Counted from the stretch's first letter, positions 17,400 to 27,227 are shown. The stretch: DNA of 64,000 bases from Hoylesella loescheii DSM 19665 = JCM 12249 = ATCC 15930 (GCF_000378085.1 NZ_KB899211.1:124001-188000), one strand, 5' to 3'. A program made the numbers and translations. Notes: a model not told the origin generated them from the letters alone.

Positions 17400-17429
17400 T
17401 TTGAGGCGCCTATATATTTTATAATTTTG
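17400..17429 (+). promoter_or_regulatory. receptor gene promoter, TTTG-N18-TAATTTTG
   Basis: TTTG at 17400-17403 and TAATTTTG at 17422-17429, spacer 18. It lies back to back with the luxR-type promoter, only 17 bp apart. Confidence 0.6.
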
Positions 17430-17508
17430 TTATCATGGGTTTAGTGCCCGTAGCCGTAAGAAGACACATAGACAAAAAATTATGATGCACATTTATTAGT
17501 TTGATCAG

Positions 17509-19818
17509 ATGGCAAAAATTCTAACTATCATTTTGGCTGTTTCATGGTCGATGGCCATCGTGGCGCAAGAGAAGGTGACAGGGCATGTGTATGACCCGTC
17601 ACACAAGGCTATAGTAGGAGCGACTGTTGTAATGCTCAGCAGTCCCGATTCCACCTACATTTGTGGCGAGGTGAGCGATGACCAAGGCCGTTTCATCATG
17701 CCACGACCGCAGGGCGAATGGATGATTGCAGTGTCGTGTCTAGGATATGAGACCGCCATCGTCAGGCCGGGCAGTGGCGACTCAGTGTCCATCGTTCTCC
17801 GCGAGGTACAGCATCAGTTAGACGAGGTGAAGGTGAAGGCTTCGCGCCCTATGTCGCAGCTGACCCGTGACGGCTTTCGCTATGCCATCCGCGGTACGAC
17901 TCTCGCACACGCAGGAACCCTAGAGGATGTGTTGGTGGTGATGCCACTCATGAGAAAGACGGAAAGTGGGTACGATGTGATGGGCAGAGGACAGGCCGTG
18001 TTCTTTGTTGACGGCCACCGCATATACAATTTTTCGGAACTTGGCCATCTCTCGTCTGATGCCATCAAGAGCTTGGAGGTGGTCACAAATCCAGGCTCTG
18101 AATACGATGCCTCTATCAAGGCCGTGGTCCGGGTGACAACCTATACCAATGTTGCTCAGGGGCTAAGCGTTGATGCCCGCTCGACATGGTACCAAAACCG
18201 CAACACTAGCGCGATAGAGCAGATTAATTTGCGCTACAGCGCGCGGCGGTGGACGGTGTACGACAACTTTGAATACAGGTCGGACAACTACCTGAAATGG
18301 AAAGACCTCACCCAAACAGTCCATGTTGACACACTGTGGAATGAAGTCAGCAATGAACAGGAGCACCGTAAGCACAACCGTGTGGAGAACACGGTTGGCC
18401 TAGACTACCATATTGCTGGACAGTCGTATGTCGGTGGACGCTACATGTTGACCCTCGACACTCGCAACCGCATGGATTTGAGTTCTGTCAATCGTATCTC
18501 TGCAGACGGCCAACCATACGACCTACTGCACACCGATGGACAGGAACGCGGGCACAGTAACCCGAGCCACCTAATCAACGTTTATTATTCTGGAACCGTC
18601 AACAAATTCAAGATCAATACCGACCTCGACTACCTCCGCAGTACGACAGAGACAGATAATGCTTATGACGAGACAAGTCAGACCGGCCGTAGTCGGACGT
18701 TCTCGGCTGTCAGTCATGTCAACAATAGACTGCTGTCGCTGCGTGTCTCAGTCGGACACAAGCTGTGGCGTGGTGATGCAACAGTGGGAGTGGAGTATGT
18801 CCACACTCGGCGCAACGACGACTACGCCAGCACCCTTGGCGAGATGCCCACATCGCAGAGTCTGCTGAGGGAGACGCAGCGCGCGGCTTTTGCCGACTAC
18901 TCTGTGCTTACTGGAGTGGGTCTCTTCGGGCTCGGCATTCGTGCGGAGAATTCAGAGTTCACCTTCCATCCTGGCAATGGCGAGGCAGATGTGAACCAGT
19001 CTGTCTTCAGGGTCTATCCCAATCTCTCGTGGGGCATCCGCGTCGGACAATTACAGGCCCAGTTGCTTTACTCCACTGAAGTTAGCCGGCCCACATATCG
19101 TCAATTAAGCAAGAACGTGCTCTATGGTAGTCGTTATACTTGGCAGATGGGCAACCCGCTGCTGCGACCAGAGTACGTACATGAATTAACGCTGCAAGGC
19201 GTGTGGTGGATAGTTCAGTTCCAGTTAGGTTACTCTGACACCCGCAACGCCATCATCAACTGGGGCACGCAGTCGGCTACACATAGTGCAGTGTCGATAA
19301 TGTCTTATCGCAACCTGTCGTCGGTCAAGCAGATGCGTCTGGCAGTGGTCGTCTCAAAGGGATTCGGAGCGTGGACGCCCCAACTTACGGCAGTGATGAA
19401 CAAGCAGTTCCTTCACTTGACAACAGGTACGGGTCAGTACAACTTGAGCAGTCCCATCTGGGTTGTCAAACTATCCAACAACTTCCAGATAGGCCGTGCG
19501 CTATCACTCTTCCTCACTGCCGACTATCAGAGCCAGGGCGACTACCGAAACGTGCATCTCAGCCGCGACATGTGGTCGGTTAACTTCAACGCAGTCAAGA
19601 CACTGTTCCATGACCGTCTGAGTGTGCAACTCAAGGTCAATGACATCTTCGACAGCAAAAAGGACCGCAATGACATCTACAACGACCAGATGGTGATGCG
19701 TCTGCTAAACCGATACGACTTCAGGGCCGTCTCAATAACCCTGCGATACAAGCTGAATAGCAAGGACCATAAATCCCACAGTCACAGCGATGCTGACCAA
19801 GAAATCAAGCGATTGTAA
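17509..19818 (+). CDS. TonB-dependent receptor-like outer membrane beta-barrel protein
   Basis: A 769-aa outer membrane protein: signal peptide (residues 1-19, ending VAQ), a carboxypeptidase-regulatory-like beta-sandwich (about 21-105, VTGHVYDPSHKAIVGATV), a plug-like domain (about 110-205, with VFFVDGHRI and SLEVVTNPGSEYDAS) and a long beta-barrel rich in alternating aromatic strands. The barrel is of the OMP_b-brl_3 type often seen near LuxR- or sigma-type regulators. The ligand is unknown and there is no SusD-like partner. Codons are richer in CTC, GTC and ACC than those of flanking genes, a hint of transfer. Confidence 0.82.
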   Translation: MAKILTIILAVSWSMAIVAQEKVTGHVYDPSHKAIVGATVVMLSSPDSTYICGEVSDDQGRFIMPRPQGEWMIAVSCLGYETAIVRPGSGDSVSIVLREVQHQLDEVKVKASRPMSQLTRDGFRYAIRGTTLAHAGTLEDVLVVMPLMRKTESGYDVMGRGQAVFFVDGHRIYNFSELGHLSSDAIKSLEVVTNPGSEYDASIKAVVRVTTYTNVAQGLSVDARSTWYQNRNTSAIEQINLRYSARRWTVYDNFEYRSDNYLKWKDLTQTVHVDTLWNEVSNEQEHRKHNRVENTVGLDYHIAGQSYVGGRYMLTLDTRNRMDLSSVNRISADGQPYDLLHTDGQERGHSNPSHLINVYYSGTVNKFKINTDLDYLRSTTETDNAYDETSQTGRSRTFSAVSHVNNRLLSLRVSVGHKLWRGDATVGVEYVHTRRNDDYASTLGEMPTSQSLLRETQRAAFADYSVLTGVGLFGLGIRAENSEFTFHPGNGEADVNQSVFRVYPNLSWGIRVGQLQAQLLYSTEVSRPTYRQLSKNVLYGSRYTWQMGNPLLRPEYVHELTLQGVWWIVQFQLGYSDTRNAIINWGTQSATHSAVSIMSYRNLSSVKQMRLAVVVSKGFGAWTPQLTAVMNKQFLHLTTGTGQYNLSSPIWVVKLSNNFQIGRALSLFLTADYQSQGDYRNVHLSRDMWSVNFNAVKTLFHDRLSVQLKVNDIFDSKKDRNDIYNDQMVMRLLNRYDFRAVSITLRYKLNSKDHKSHSHSDADQEIKRL

Positions 19819-19848
19819 TTAATTGAACGTTTTCGTTAAGCCAAATGA

Positions 19849-19875
19849 ACAATGTCGAGCTTGCTCGAACATTGT
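19849..19875 (+). other. hairpin after the receptor gene, no T-run
   Basis: ACAATGTCGAGC (19849-19860) pairs with GCTCGAACATTGT (19863-19875) with one bulged base. There is no T-run, so it is at best a weak terminator. The following 19876-20098 holds only repeat-like AAGTTGATAAGT words. Confidence 0.4.
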
Positions 19876-20098
19876 CATGGCGAGAAAACGCACTTTTCGA
19901 GGAACGAGAAAAGAACTTTCGGAAGTAGCTTATAATCCTTTGTCTTTCTCGAATGGGGTGGTTAATACGATGTGCCTTGTAAAAGATTAGGTGAACTTGT
20001 GGGCTTATGAACTTGTGGGTTGACAAGTAAATGAGTTGGCTAGTTAGCAGTAAGTTAATAGGCGAGGTTGTTCGTTTCACCTTTGCTAGTGGGAAGGT

Positions 20099-20234
20099 AA
20101 TAAGTTTGTGAGTTTGTCTGTTGGCGGAGTTAATTTAGCGCGTGCTTAATTAACTCCACCAACGAGTTTATTATGCTAATTTTTCTTTTCGATAATTTTA
20201 CCGTCATACCTAATTATATAATTCCTAACTTTCT
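20099..20234. repeat. right copy of the diverged direct repeat with hairpin
   Basis: It aligns with 16425-16573. Its inverted repeat (about 20119-20162) differs from the left copy at several places, and one change is compensated: GGACTT/AAGTCC on the left is GGAGTT/AACTCC here. Its right part is the coding end of the 20176 lipoprotein gene. Confidence 0.7.
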
Positions 20235-20772
20235 GCGGAGAACCTAATGATATAGTCTTAACTTTAACAGAAAAGTTCTTATCAATTTTGAAGGATGTGA
20301 TCTCCTCCAACTCAGGGCCACCTGGTTCATACCAAATGCCTTCAACATACAGGTCTGATATAACGGTATTATTCTTTATTGTCAACAAATAAAAACGATA
20401 GTCAAAATCCCCGCAATCCATTGGGACTAAGATCAAAGACACGTCTCCTTTATTGGGTAAAGGTAGATATCTGAGCTTGTTTCCTCCATCACAAAGAAAC
20501 GCTGAAGCACCTTTCAACAACTTACTTTCTATCAGATTGTATTTCACTGTCTTTATATCAATACGTTTATCGTATGGCAATGTTTCTTTGCTCTTCACCA
20601 AGGGGCACTTATTGGTTAATGATATGGCTTGCCAGTTAATACGCTCTCCTACACAAGAAGACTTTGCCTCTTGTTTTGAATAAGTTAGCCTTTGCTCTGG
20701 GCCAAATGCTTTCTTTGAAGTAGCTTTACATGCGCATAGAGCCAAGAAAGATAAAATAATAACACATCTCAT
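20176..20772 (-). CDS. lipoprotein of unknown function, 198 aa
   Basis: The family is unknown to me. From the Met at 20772 the product starts MRCVIILSFLALCACKA, a lipoprotein signal with LCAC as probable lipobox, so it should be anchored in a membrane on the periplasmic side. The frame is open 12 codons further up (20808), but that would put extra polar residues ahead of the signal. The body is Lys-rich with three or four Cys and no motif that I can name. The gene is AT-rich and its 3' end is duplicated as a relic at 16510. Confidence 0.65.
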   Translation of the reverse strand: MRCVIILSFLALCACKATSKKAFGPEQRLTYSKQEAKSSCVGERINWQAISLTNKCPLVKSKETLPYDKRIDIKTVKYNLIESKLLKGASAFLCDGGNKLRYLPLPNKGDVSLILVPMDCGDFDYRFYLLTIKNNTVISDLYVEGIWYEPGGPELEEITSFKIDKNFSVKVKTISLGSPQKVRNYIIRYDGKIIEKKN

Positions 20773-20808
20773 ATCTAAATTCGTTTGTGTAATTAAATAG
20801 ATAAACAT

Positions 20809-21264
20809 GATTAAGAGACCTTACATGTCAGTGATTCCTAGCGACTTGGTTGCGTTTAAGTCATTAAGTTTAAACCAAGATATGCACAGCCTTTACACAA
20901 AAATCGTCAAAATCAATGAGATATACAAGCAATTCTCTGAAAACTTGTCAACGAATATGCCAACATTCCTCGCAGTGGTTCGGTTATATTCTCACCTTTT
21001 GGGGTCGTTTGGCAGGTTTGATGTGCTTGGTTTATCAGTCGTGCTTGGCTCTTGAAGCACTTCAAGTCTTTAATGTAGCTAAGAGTTCCAATGCTATTGG
21101 ATAATCTTGCCCACTTATAAATCCTAAAAATGCGATGCGTTCTAGCTGCTTTAACCTTGTATTTCCCTATAAAAGCTAGCCTTTCAATCCCAACCAACTA
21201 ATGCCAATAACGCCTTAAAAATTCTCTTTTAACATAAATCTTCTTTGACAATTAGCACATTTTG
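20809..21264. other. gene-free stretch before the dcw cluster
   Basis: Open frames of 60-95 codons exist on both strands, but none has a promoter box, a family signature or sensible composition. I see no RNA gene here. Confidence 0.5.
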
Positions 21265-21306
21265 TGGAGAAAAGTGGGGGAAGATGGGGAAAAATGATTA
21301 ACTTTG
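21265..21306 (+). promoter_or_regulatory. mraZ promoter with three 10-bp MraZ operator repeats
   Basis: TGGAG (21265), TGGGG (21275) and TGGGG (21285) are spaced exactly 10 bp apart with 5-bp spacers, followed by the -7 box TAACTTTG at 21299-21306. E. coli MraZ is known to bind TGGGN repeats with 5-bp spacers in its own promoter and repress the dcw cluster. The repeats overlap the -33 region here, fitting repression. Confidence 0.75.
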
Positions 21307-21333
21307 GCGGTAGTTTCCATCTAATAGAAGAGA

Positions 21334-21795
21334 ATGCGATTTTTGGGTAACACAGAAGCGAAGACAGATGCGAAGGGAAGGGTTTTCTTGCCCGCCGCTT
21401 TCCGCAAGGTGCTGCAAGCATCGGGCGAAGAAAGTCTTGTGCTCTGCAAAGACCTGCACCAACCTTGTTTGGTGCTCTATCCCGAGAGCGTTTGGAACGA
21501 ACAGATGGATGCCTTGCGCAACCGCTTGTCGCGCTGGAATGCCACGCACCAACAACTTTTCAGACAATTCGTGTCTGATGTAGAGTTGGTTACGCTCGAT
21601 GGAAACGGGCGTTTCCTCATCCCGAAGCGCTATATGGCGATGGCACAGATAAGCCAAAGCATTCGCTTCTTGGGTATGGGCGACACCATCGAGATATGGA
21701 GTGAGGCCAATACACAACAGCCTTTTGTGGCTGCTAACGAGTTCGGAACGGCCATAGAGGCCATTATGGCACAACCGGAAGGAGAAAACCAATGA
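21334..21795 (+). CDS. mraZ: MraZ, transcriptional regulator of the dcw cluster
   Basis: MraZ is a ring-forming AbrB-like DNA-binding protein that represses its own operon. At 153 aa it has the usual length, with two SpoVT/AbrB-type domains: the first around residues 1-50 (TDAKGRVFLPAAFRK) and the second around 80-125 (LVTLDGNGRFLIPKRY). The DNA-contact pattern DxxGRxxxP is intact in the first domain. It is the first gene of the cluster, just after three operator-like repeats, and overlaps rsmH by 4 bp (ATGA). Confidence 0.95.
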   Translation: MRFLGNTEAKTDAKGRVFLPAAFRKVLQASGEESLVLCKDLHQPCLVLYPESVWNEQMDALRNRLSRWNATHQQLFRQFVSDVELVTLDGNGRFLIPKRYMAMAQISQSIRFLGMGDTIEIWSEANTQQPFVAANEFGTAIEAIMAQPEGENQ

Positions 21796-22751
21796 TCAAC
21801 GACAACATCACAACAGCCCAAGGCTATCATGTGCCGGTGCTTCTTACCGAGAGCGTAGACGCCTTGAACATCGTTGAAGGCGGTGTTTATGTAGACGTTA
21901 CTTTTGGCGGAGGCGGACATACGCGCCATATCCTTTCGAAGATGGACGCCACGGCACGACTTTTCAGCTTTGATCAAGATGCCGATGCCGAAGAAAACAC
22001 CCGTAGAGAAGGGCCCGAAGGGCAATCGCCGCTGGCTGACGACAATCGGTTTACCTTCGTGCGGAGCAATTTCAGATACCTAGACAACTGGATGCGTTAC
22101 TATGGCGTAGACCATGTAGACGGCATTTTGGCCGACCTTGGCGTGTCATCGCACCACTTCGACGACCAAGAACGTGGTTTTTCCTTCCGCTTCGATGCGC
22201 CACTAGACATGCGTATGAACAAGAGTGCCACCTTAACGGCAGCGCAGGTGCTGAACACCTACGACGAGGAAAGGCTGGCAGACGTGTTTTTTCTTTATGG
22301 CGAAATAAGGCAGTCGCGCCGCATCGCTTCGGCCATTGTGAAGGCTCGGGCCAAAGCAGCCGTGCATACCACGCAAGAATTTGCGGCCATTGTTGAACCT
22401 TTCTTCAAGCGCGAACGCGAAAAGAAGGAGATGGCTAAGCTTTTTCAGGCGCTGCGCATCGAGGTAAACAACGAGATGGATGCGCTTAAAGAGATGCTGC
22501 AAGCTGCATCCGAATGGCTCGGCAAGGGAGGCCGACTGAGCGTAATAACCTACCACAGCCTGGAAGATCGTATGGTGAAGAACTTCATGAAAACAGGAAA
22601 CGTGGAAGGGAAACTATCGCAAGACTTCTTCGGACGGGCACAAACGCCCTTCACCTTGGTGAACAATAAGGTGATTGTGCCAACCGCCGACGAACAACTA
22701 CGTAACCCACGGAGCAGAAGCGCAAAACTTAGAATTGCAGAAAAGAGATGA
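21792..22751 (+). CDS. rsmH: 16S rRNA (cytosine-1402-N4)-methyltransferase
   Basis: RsmH (MraW) methylates N4 of C1402 in the decoding centre of 16S rRNA, using S-adenosylmethionine. The 319-aa product has the SAM loop DVTFGGGGHTRHIL near residue 33-46, ILADLGVSSHHFD near 115, and RGFSFRFDAPLDMRM, all signature stretches. The C-terminal NPRSRSAKLRIAE motif is present. It is coupled by ATGA overlaps to mraZ upstream and ftsL downstream. Confidence 0.97.
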   Translation: MINDNITTAQGYHVPVLLTESVDALNIVEGGVYVDVTFGGGGHTRHILSKMDATARLFSFDQDADAEENTRREGPEGQSPLADDNRFTFVRSNFRYLDNWMRYYGVDHVDGILADLGVSSHHFDDQERGFSFRFDAPLDMRMNKSATLTAAQVLNTYDEERLADVFFLYGEIRQSRRIASAIVKARAKAAVHTTQEFAAIVEPFFKREREKKEMAKLFQALRIEVNNEMDALKEMLQAASEWLGKGGRLSVITYHSLEDRMVKNFMKTGNVEGKLSQDFFGRAQTPFTLVNNKVIVPTADEQLRNPRSRSAKLRIAEKR

Positions 22752-23365
22752 ACGATAAAGATAAAAATACGGGCGAACCCGACATTCGGTTTACAGTGGA
22801 GCAGCCGAACGAAGGTCCCGACGCGGTAGAGGTGCTAAGGAACATCGCCAAGAAAGAGAGCGAGGCTGCCAAAAAGGCGGTCGCGAATGGCGGAAAACAC
22901 CCGAACGGAACCGAAGCAGATAACCAAGAAAACACGAATGAAGACAAGGCGCAAGCCGATAAGGAAACAATGGCCGATGATCTGCCCACGCTGAAAGAGG
23001 CCATCATGGAACAAGCCACCGAGAGCGACGCCCCATTGACGTCGAACCTCACCTTTATGAAAATCATCGGTGGTGATATTCTCAATACCTCCACCATACG
23101 CAAGCAAATTTGGTTGCTATTACTTATCACGGGATTTATCTTTGTATACATCGCCAATAGATACAGTTGCCAACAATATCTCATCGAGATAGACCAACTT
23201 ACGAAGGAGTTGCAAGACGCCAAGTATAAGTCGCTGTCGAGCAACAGTCAGATAACAGAGAAGAGTAGGGAAAGTCAGGTGTTGCGATTGCTTCGCGTAA
23301 GCAACGACACGACACTGCGCATGCCCGACCAACCACCATATATAATAAACGTTCCCGAAGAATGA
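22748..23365 (+). CDS. ftsL: FtsL-like cell division protein
   Basis: A bitopic divisome protein expected to pair with FtsB/DivIC and FtsQ. It is 205 aa, longer than E. coli FtsL (121), because of an acidic, poorly ordered cytoplasmic N-terminus of about 115 residues. One membrane segment (about 121-140, WLLLLITGFIFVYIANRYSC) is followed by a short coiled-coil region (about 143-175). Sequence similarity within the family is weak, so the call rests on layout and position between rsmH and ftsI. It has 4-bp overlaps on both sides. Confidence 0.8.
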   Translation: MNDKDKNTGEPDIRFTVEQPNEGPDAVEVLRNIAKKESEAAKKAVANGGKHPNGTEADNQENTNEDKAQADKETMADDLPTLKEAIMEQATESDAPLTSNLTFMKIIGGDILNTSTIRKQIWLLLLITGFIFVYIANRYSCQQYLIEIDQLTKELQDAKYKSLSSNSQITEKSRESQVLRLLRVSNDTTLRMPDQPPYIINVPEE

Positions 23366-25527
23366 GCAAGTTCCAATCAAAGAAAATCATGCCTCGCTAC
23401 ACCTTCATCACCATATTGATGACGATGGTGGCCATAGCGGTGATTGGCAAGACGCTCTATGTGATGACTGCCAAACGTGACTATTGGATGGCTGTGGCCG
23501 ACCGACAGAAGAAAGATAGCGTGAGCGTTAAGCCCATGCGCGGGAACATTTTGAGCAGTGATGAGCAGCTGATGGCCTCTTCCCTGCCCGAATATAAGCT
23601 TTATATGGACTTCAACGCTCTACGTGAGGCCAAGAATGACTCGTTGTGGGAGGTGAAACTCGATTCTATTTGCGACGGTCTTCATAACATCTTCCCCGAA
23701 AAATCGGCCGTAAGCTTCAGGCGCCATCTAGAAGAAGGACGCAATAAGCAAAGTCGACATTGGCTGTTGTGGGACAAACGCGTGGACTATAACACCTATA
23801 CCGAAGTGCGTACGTTGCCCGTTTTTAACATGTCGAAATATAAGAGCGGCTTCCACACCGAAGAGTACAACGCCCGCCAACGTCCATACGGTTCGCTGGC
23901 AGGACGTACCGTGGGCGACATGTATGGTGCGAAAGACACGGCGCGCTTTGGATTGGAATTGTCTTACGATTCCATTTTGCGCGGTTCTAACGGTATCATC
24001 CACCGTCGAAAGGTGCTCAACAAGTTCCTCGATATCATGGATACGCCTCCCATCGATGGTGCCGACATCGTTACGACCATTGACGTGAACATGCAAGACT
24101 TGGCCGAACGCTCGCTGCTCGAAGAGATGAAGGAGATTAGCGCAAGGGTAGGTGTGGTGATTGTGATGGAAGTTGCCACGGGCGACGTTAAGGCTATCGT
24201 GAATATGGAACGCTGTTCGGATGGCGAATACCGAGAATTGAAGAACCATGCCGTGAGCGACTTGCTCGAACCGGGTTCGGTATTCAAGGTGGCGAGCATA
24301 ATGACCGCAATGGACGATGGACTAATTGATACCTCGTATCAGGTGAACACGGGTGGTGGAACATGGCCCATGTATGGTAGGGAGATGCGCGACCACAACT
24401 GGCGACGTGGCGGATACGGCGTAGTGTCGGTGTCGCGTGCGTTGGAAGTGAGTTCGAACATTGGCATTAGTCGGGTAATCGACCAATATTATCACAACAA
24501 CCCCGAGAGATTCGTTCGTGGCATATACCGCCTGGGATTAGCTCTCGACTATCAGATACCACTCGTGGGCTCGTCGCCTGCAAAGATACGTATGCCCAAG
24601 AAAGCTCCTAATGGGCAATGGCTCAATTGGAGCAACACGGCCCTGCCGTGGATGAGCATTGGATATGAAACGCAAGTGCCGCCCATTTCGATGTTGGCCT
24701 TCTACAATGCCATAGCCAATAATGGTAAGCTAATGCGTCCCCGATTTGTTAAGAAAGTGTCGAAGGGAGGCTTAACCATTATGGAGTTCCCGCCTGAGCC
24801 AATGAAGGGCTACGAGCAGATATGCAAACCCCGAACGGTAAAGCTGATGCAAGAGGTGCTGCGCAAGGTGGTGAGTCAGGGTTTGGCAAAGAAAGCTGGC
24901 TCGGAGCTTTTCCAAGTGGCTGGAAAAACAGGTACAGCGCAGATGTCTAAAGGTGCGGCGGGATATAAGAGCGGAAGTGTAGACTATCTGTTGAGCTTCG
25001 CGGGTTATTTTCCTGCTGATGCACCGCGATACAGTTGCATAGTCTGCATACAGAAAACGGGCATCCCCGCTTCGGGTGGACAGATGTGTGGTCCTGTGTT
25101 TAAGAATATCGCCGAGGGTATAATGGCAAAAGACATCAAGCTAGATGCCCGCGATGCCCGCGACACTGCATCGGTATTGTGTCCCGAAGTGAAGTCGGGC
25201 AACGTGCTTGCAGCCGACAACGTGCTGTCGCATCTTGGTGTAAAGACCTTTGCCGATTGGACGGCGAACAGCCTTAAAGGTAAAGCTGTATGGGGACATG
25301 CCACCATTCAGGGCGGCAAAGCCGTGTCGTTGAAAAGGGTTAAGCAGTATGGCCGTTCGCAAATGCCCGACGTGCATGGCATGGGAGCACGCGATGCCGT
25401 GTATCTTGTGGAAAGTAGAGGCATAAAAGTAAGGCTCGTGGGACGCGGTAGGGTGGTAAAACAAAGCATAGAACCAGGAACACCGCTGAAAATGGGCATG
25501 AGGTGCGAGCTGGTTTTAGAAGGATAA
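23362..25527 (+). CDS. ftsI: division-specific penicillin-binding protein with PASTA domain
   Basis: The septal transpeptidase (PBP3/FtsI) that cross-links peptidoglycan at the division site. The 721-aa product has an N-terminal membrane anchor (about 13-32), a dimerisation domain, and the transpeptidase domain with all three active-site motifs: SVFK in EPGSVFKVAS, SSN in EVSSNIGIS and KTGT in AGKTGTAQ. A PASTA domain occupies the last 60 residues (from MPDVHGMGARDAV), unlike E. coli FtsI but common in Bacteroidota. It overlaps ftsL by 4 bp. Confidence 0.94.
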   Translation: MSKFQSKKIMPRYTFITILMTMVAIAVIGKTLYVMTAKRDYWMAVADRQKKDSVSVKPMRGNILSSDEQLMASSLPEYKLYMDFNALREAKNDSLWEVKLDSICDGLHNIFPEKSAVSFRRHLEEGRNKQSRHWLLWDKRVDYNTYTEVRTLPVFNMSKYKSGFHTEEYNARQRPYGSLAGRTVGDMYGAKDTARFGLELSYDSILRGSNGIIHRRKVLNKFLDIMDTPPIDGADIVTTIDVNMQDLAERSLLEEMKEISARVGVVIVMEVATGDVKAIVNMERCSDGEYRELKNHAVSDLLEPGSVFKVASIMTAMDDGLIDTSYQVNTGGGTWPMYGREMRDHNWRRGGYGVVSVSRALEVSSNIGISRVIDQYYHNNPERFVRGIYRLGLALDYQIPLVGSSPAKIRMPKKAPNGQWLNWSNTALPWMSIGYETQVPPISMLAFYNAIANNGKLMRPRFVKKVSKGGLTIMEFPPEPMKGYEQICKPRTVKLMQEVLRKVVSQGLAKKAGSELFQVAGKTGTAQMSKGAAGYKSGSVDYLLSFAGYFPADAPRYSCIVCIQKTGIPASGGQMCGPVFKNIAEGIMAKDIKLDARDARDTASVLCPEVKSGNVLAADNVLSHLGVKTFADWTANSLKGKAVWGHATIQGGKAVSLKRVKQYGRSQMPDVHGMGARDAVYLVESRGIKVRLVGRGRVVKQSIEPGTPLKMGMRCELVLEG

Positions 25528-25610
25528 ATGAAACATTAGGTCATGGCGAGGGGTGCGAGACACCTTAGGCGCACGCCCCTTTCGTTAGCCGAAATAAAAA
25601 GATAACTATA

Positions 25611-27056
25611 ATGACACTTAGCAGTATTTTAAAGAACGTGAAGCCCCTAAGCGTGGTGGGTAACGCCGAAGTGGAGATAACGGGCGTAGATATCGACTCG
25701 CGAAAGGTGGGTGAAGGCCATCTCTTCGTGGCCATAAAGGGCACGCAGGTAGACGGACACACGTTTATCGACAAGGCTGTGGCACAAGGTGCAACAGCCG
25801 TGTTGTGCGAAACGATGCCCGACCAGCTGCCCCAAGGCGTTACATTCGTGCAGGTGGAGAGTACCGAAGACGCCGTTGGACCCGTCGCAACCATGTTCTA
25901 TGGCGAGCCTTCGAAGAAGTTGAAGCTTGTGGGCGTTACTGGGACGAACGGTAAAACCACCATCGCCACCTTATTATATGATATGTTCAGGAAGTTCGGA
26001 CATCGCTGTGGGTTGCTCTCTACCGTGTGCAACTACATCGAAGACGAAGCCATACCTGCCGATCACACCACACCCGACCCCATTGCGCTTAACGCCTTGT
26101 TGCATCGCATGGTGGAAGCGGGGTGCGAATATGTTTTTATGGAGTGCAGTTCGCATGCCATTGCCCAGAAGCGCATTGGCGGATTGACCTTCGCAGGCGG
26201 CGTGTTCTCGAACCTAACACGCGACCATCTGGACTATCATAAGACCTTCGAGAACTATCGCAATGCCAAAAAGGCCTTCTTCGACATGCTGCCCAAGCAG
26301 GCATTTGCCATTACCAATGTCGACGATAAAAATGGAATGGTGATGGTTCAGAATACGCGCGCCGCGGTGAAGACCTATTCAACGCGTAGCATGGCCGACT
26401 TTAAGGCAAAGATTTTGGAGTGTCACTTCGAAGGAATGTACCTCGAAATAAATGGTGCAGAGGTTGGTGTGCAGTTCATTGGCAAGTTCAACGTGAGCAA
26501 CCTGTTGGCCGTTTATGCCACGGCAGTGATGTTGGGCAAGCGTCCCGAAGATATTTTGTTGGTAATGAGTACCCTGCATAGCGTCAATGGCAGGCTTCAA
26601 CCCCTGCGTTCGCCCGAAGGTTACACCGCCATTGTTGACTATGCCCACACGCCCGACGCCTTGGAGAATGTGCTAAATGCCATTCACGAAGTGCTGAACG
26701 GTAAAGGAAAGGTTATTACCGTTTGTGGTGCGGGTGGCAATCGCGACAAAGGTAAGCGTCCATTGATGGCTGTTGAGGCTGTGAAACAAAGCGATCGCGT
26801 GATAATAACCAGCGATAACCCACGCTTTGAAGACCCGCAAGCCATTATCAACGATATGCTAGCAGGACTTAATGCGCAGCAAATGAAGAAGGTGGTTTCT
26901 ATCGTAGACCGTCGCGAAGCTATTCGTACGGCATGCATGATGGCCCAAAAAGGCGATGTTGTGCTTGTAGCAGGCAAGGGTCACGAGGACTATCAGGAAA
27001 TAGAAGGCGTTAAACACCACTTCGATGACAAAGAGGTGGTGAAGGAAAACTTTTAA
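25611..27056 (+). CDS. murE: UDP-MurNAc-tripeptide synthetase (meso-DAP adding)
   Basis: MurE adds the third residue to UDP-MurNAc-Ala-Glu in the cytosol, using ATP. The P-loop [10 protein letters not shown] lies near residues 109-118, the central domain shows ECSSHAI, and the C-terminal domain carries DNPR ([10 protein letters not shown]), the motif known to select meso-diaminopimelate over lysine. The dapB gene in the same window fits this. Length 481 aa is normal. An 83-bp gap follows ftsI, and a composite repeat starts directly after its stop. Confidence 0.97.
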   Translation: MTLSSILKNVKPLSVVGNAEVEITGVDIDSRKVGEGHLFVAIKGTQVDGHTFIDKAVAQGATAVLCETMPDQLPQGVTFVQVESTEDAVGPVATMFYGEPSKKLKLVGVTGTNGKTTIATLLYDMFRKFGHRCGLLSTVCNYIEDEAIPADHTTPDPIALNALLHRMVEAGCEYVFMECSSHAIAQKRIGGLTFAGGVFSNLTRDHLDYHKTFENYRNAKKAFFDMLPKQAFAITNVDDKNGMVMVQNTRAAVKTYSTRSMADFKAKILECHFEGMYLEINGAEVGVQFIGKFNVSNLLAVYATAVMLGKRPEDILLVMSTLHSVNGRLQPLRSPEGYTAIVDYAHTPDALENVLNAIHEVLNGKGKVITVCGAGGNRDKGKRPLMAVEAVKQSDRVIITSDNPRFEDPQAIINDMLAGLNAQQMKKVVSIVDRREAIRTACMMAQKGDVVLVAGKGHEDYQEIEGVKHHFDDKEVVKENF

Positions 27057-27059
27057 CAA

Positions 27060-27225
27060 AGCCTCACCCCCAAACCCCTCTCCAAGGGGAGAGGGGAGTA
27101 AAATGCCTTGCAAATTAAAAGCAAAAAGATGATCAGTTACACAAGGCATACGGCTTAACTCCCTACTCCTTAACTCCCCAACTCCTCTCTATGAACTCAT
27201 AAACTTACAACCTCATAAACTCAAA
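27060..27225 (+). repeat. composite intergenic repeat copy between murE and mraY
   Basis: It begins with AAGCCTCACCCC and the inverted repeat CCCCTCTCC-AA-GGGGAGAGGGG (27076-27097), and ends with CTTAACTCC-type repeats and AACTCATAAACT words. Same orientation as the copies at 53988 and 63484. Confidence 0.7.
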
Positions 27226-27227
27226 AC

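Noticed and set aside
19849..19875. Intrinsic terminator of the receptor gene
   Set aside because: Good stem but no T-run on either strand; kept only as a hairpin.
20807..21055. 82-codon plus-strand frame beside the lipoprotein gene
   Set aside because: Begins inside the lipoprotein's upstream region, with no promoter or recognisable protein pattern.
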